Shown in pieces: positions 15,015-15,761 of a stretch of 15,761 nucleotides of DNA. The stretch lies in the NCBI GenBank assembly GCA_016844415.1, contig JAENIX010000008.1:1-15761 (forward strand), given 5' to 3'. Below the pieces are notes generated by a model. That model saw nothing but the letters and a program-made list of their open reading frames with translations. It was not told the DNA's origin and ran no database searches. The number at the start of each line of letters is the position of its first letter. Position 1 is the stretch's first letter. The translations under genes and the position numbers were made by a program. This DNA is from Actinomycetota bacterium. Lineage in GTDB: Bacteria; Desulfobacterota; Deferrimicrobia; Deferrimicrobiales; Deferrimicrobiaceae.

Positions 15015-15061
15015 ACTGTTTCCTCCCAGTAGTGCCCAGTTTGGTCCGGTATGGCGCGCCA
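15015..15061 (+). repeat. Dispersed repeat, core-only copy R3
   Basis: The core GTTTCCTCCCAGTAGTGCCC is identical to R2 over these 20 bases and continues to TGGCGCGCCA. Similarity to R1 and R2 stops there; the AGGGAATC part is absent. It lies 20 bases from the end of the YbaK-type gene, in the same strand orientation as R1 and R2. Confidence 0.7.
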
Positions 15062-15081
15062 CACTTTTTGGAAGTTGCGGG

Positions 15082-15579
15082 TTACGGAACCTGCCCGGAC
15101 AGCCCCTCGTCGCGGGCCAGGTCCGCTTCCGTGCCACGGGTGAGGGCGAGCAGTTCGTCGGGGGTGGTCACGAACATGTTGTTCGTCTCCCCCGCGGCGG
15201 GGTAGATCGTTTCGAACCGGCGCAGGGAGCGGTCGATGTAGATCGGTACCCCGTCGGGCAGCGCCACCGGAGAAACGGCGCCGACGGCGAACCCCGTGCG
15301 CGCGACCACGTCGTCCGGCCCCGCCAGCCGCACCCTCTTCCCGTATCCCAGCGCGCGGACCTTCCTCGTGTCCACCCGGCGATCTCCGGAGATCACGACC
15401 ACGATCGCCGTTTCATCGGACAGCAGCAGGATCGTCTTCGCGATCTGGCCCACCTGGACGCCGAGAGACCGGGCGGCAAGCTCCGAGTTGTGGGTCGACT
15501 CCCCGAAGCGGTGGATCTCCTTCGGGACGCCCGCGGACTCGAAGAACGCCCGCACCTCGTTCTCGCCGCGTGTCCGCAT
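15082..15579 (-). CDS. YbaK/EbsC-family aminoacyl-tRNA deacylase-like protein
   Basis: This 165-residue YbaK-fold protein has the hallmarks of the family: an N-terminal helix, STHNSELAARSLGV (28-41), the conserved Lys in GQIAKTILL (Lys48), VVVISGDRRVD (60-70), GAVSPVALP (100-108) with the GxVSP loop, a YIDRSL strand, and YPAAGETNNMF (126-136). Members hydrolyse mischarged aminoacyl-tRNA in trans in the cytoplasm; the substrate of this subgroup is not decided by sequence. ATG 15579 is chosen over ATG 15606 because a TATAAT -10 box (15605-15610) covers the latter. A G-rich run just before 15579 serves as a weak ribosome site. It appears monocistronic, with a dispersed repeat just past its stop codon. 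Confidence 0.88.
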   Translation of the reverse strand: MRTRGENEVRAFFESAGVPKEIHRFGESTHNSELAARSLGVQVGQIAKTILLLSDETAIVVVISGDRRVDTRKVRALGYGKRVRLAGPDDVVARTGFAVGAVSPVALPDGVPIYIDRSLRRFETIYPAAGETNNMFVTTPDELLALTRGTEADLARDEGLSGQVP

Positions 15580-15604
15580 CGCCCCCCCCGAAAACGTTCC
15601 CGCC

Positions 15605-15610
15605 ATTATA
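15605..15610 (-). promoter_or_regulatory. TATAAT -10 box of the YbaK-type gene
   Basis: A perfect TATAAT on the minus strand, 25 bases before the chosen ATG. No good -35 is visible at 16-18 bases. It decides against the longer reading that starts at 15606. Confidence 0.45.
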
Positions 15611-15660
15611 GCCGGGGCGCGCATGCCGGGATCGTCGTAAAATGGGGCGACAAGGCAAAA

Positions 15661-15761
15661 GTGGAGGCACGCTTGCGGGGAGACAGCGAAGCGATCCTGT
15701 GTCGGGTCCTCGATTCGATGGCCAACGGCGTGATCGCCATCGACCGGGAGGGGACGATCTT
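15661..15761 (+). CDS. PAS-domain signalling protein, partial (5' end only)
   Basis: A plus-strand frame begins at GTG 15661 or TTG 15673; the latter has GGAGG five bases upstream and is preferred. It reads MRGDSEAILCRVLDSM and ANGVIAIDREGTI to the window edge. The LDSMANGVIAIDREG pattern is the start of a PAS domain, as found in two-component kinases and sigma-54-dependent regulators. The gene is divergent from the YbaK-type gene. Only about 30 codons are visible, so its output domain is unknown. Confidence 0.65.
   Translation, partial: MEARLRGDSEAILCRVLDSMANGVIAIDREGTI

Overview
The window comes from a high-GC Gram-negative bacterium. It has a TonB-dependent outer-membrane receptor, a YfiR-type periplasmic protein, CHASE8/PocR/HD-GYP signalling proteins, a bacteriohemerythrin and good Shine-Dalgarno sites. 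This content suggests a Desulfobacterota (Geobacter-like) lineage, but that placement is inferred from gene content only.

Layout. (1) 1-1028, minus strand: a toxin-antitoxin-like pair, a MerR-like HTH protein followed by a PIN-domain RNase cut by the window edge, with a clear promoter and a 24-bp dyad around the first Shine-Dalgarno site. (2) 1058-2710: a small recombinase-tail-like HTH fragment, a two-TM protein with a SHOCT-like tail, and a bacteriohemerythrin gene flanked by about 78-bp direct repeats and followed by an intrinsic terminator. (3) 2844-5696, plus: a soluble hybrid histidine kinase PocR-PAS-PAS-PAS-HisKA-HATPase-REC. (4) 13074-5765, minus: a tight five-gene operon of TonB-dependent receptor, YfiR-like protein, CHASE8-HAMP-PAS-PAS histidine kinase, single-domain receiver, and receiver-HD-GYP phosphodiesterase. 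(5) 13240-15061: an accessory island with a truncated membrane gene, a second copy of the HTH fragment, an XRE antitoxin-like gene with a promoter-embedded palindrome, a broken Fic gene, a convergent 67-residue protein carrying the Fic-inhibitory motif, and a third copy of the dispersed repeat. (6) 15082-15761: a YbaK-type deacylase and the start of a divergent PAS-domain gene.

The most notable system is the five-gene operon. It looks like a rewired Yfi (YfiBNR) pathway: the periplasmic YfiR and the CHASE8-HAMP input are kept, but the diguanylate cyclase output is replaced by a histidine kinase, two receivers and a c-di-GMP hydrolase, and the usual outer-membrane YfiB is replaced by a TonB receptor. 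The second is the Fic locus, where a VbhA-like inhibitor candidate is convergent with and overlaps the toxin gene and is probably read from a leaderless transcript.

No gene-free stretch is longer than 300 bases. The longest (1945-2183, 2595-2843, 14877-15081) hold the dispersed repeats, a terminator and promoter-like sequences. No RNA gene or CRISPR array was seen.
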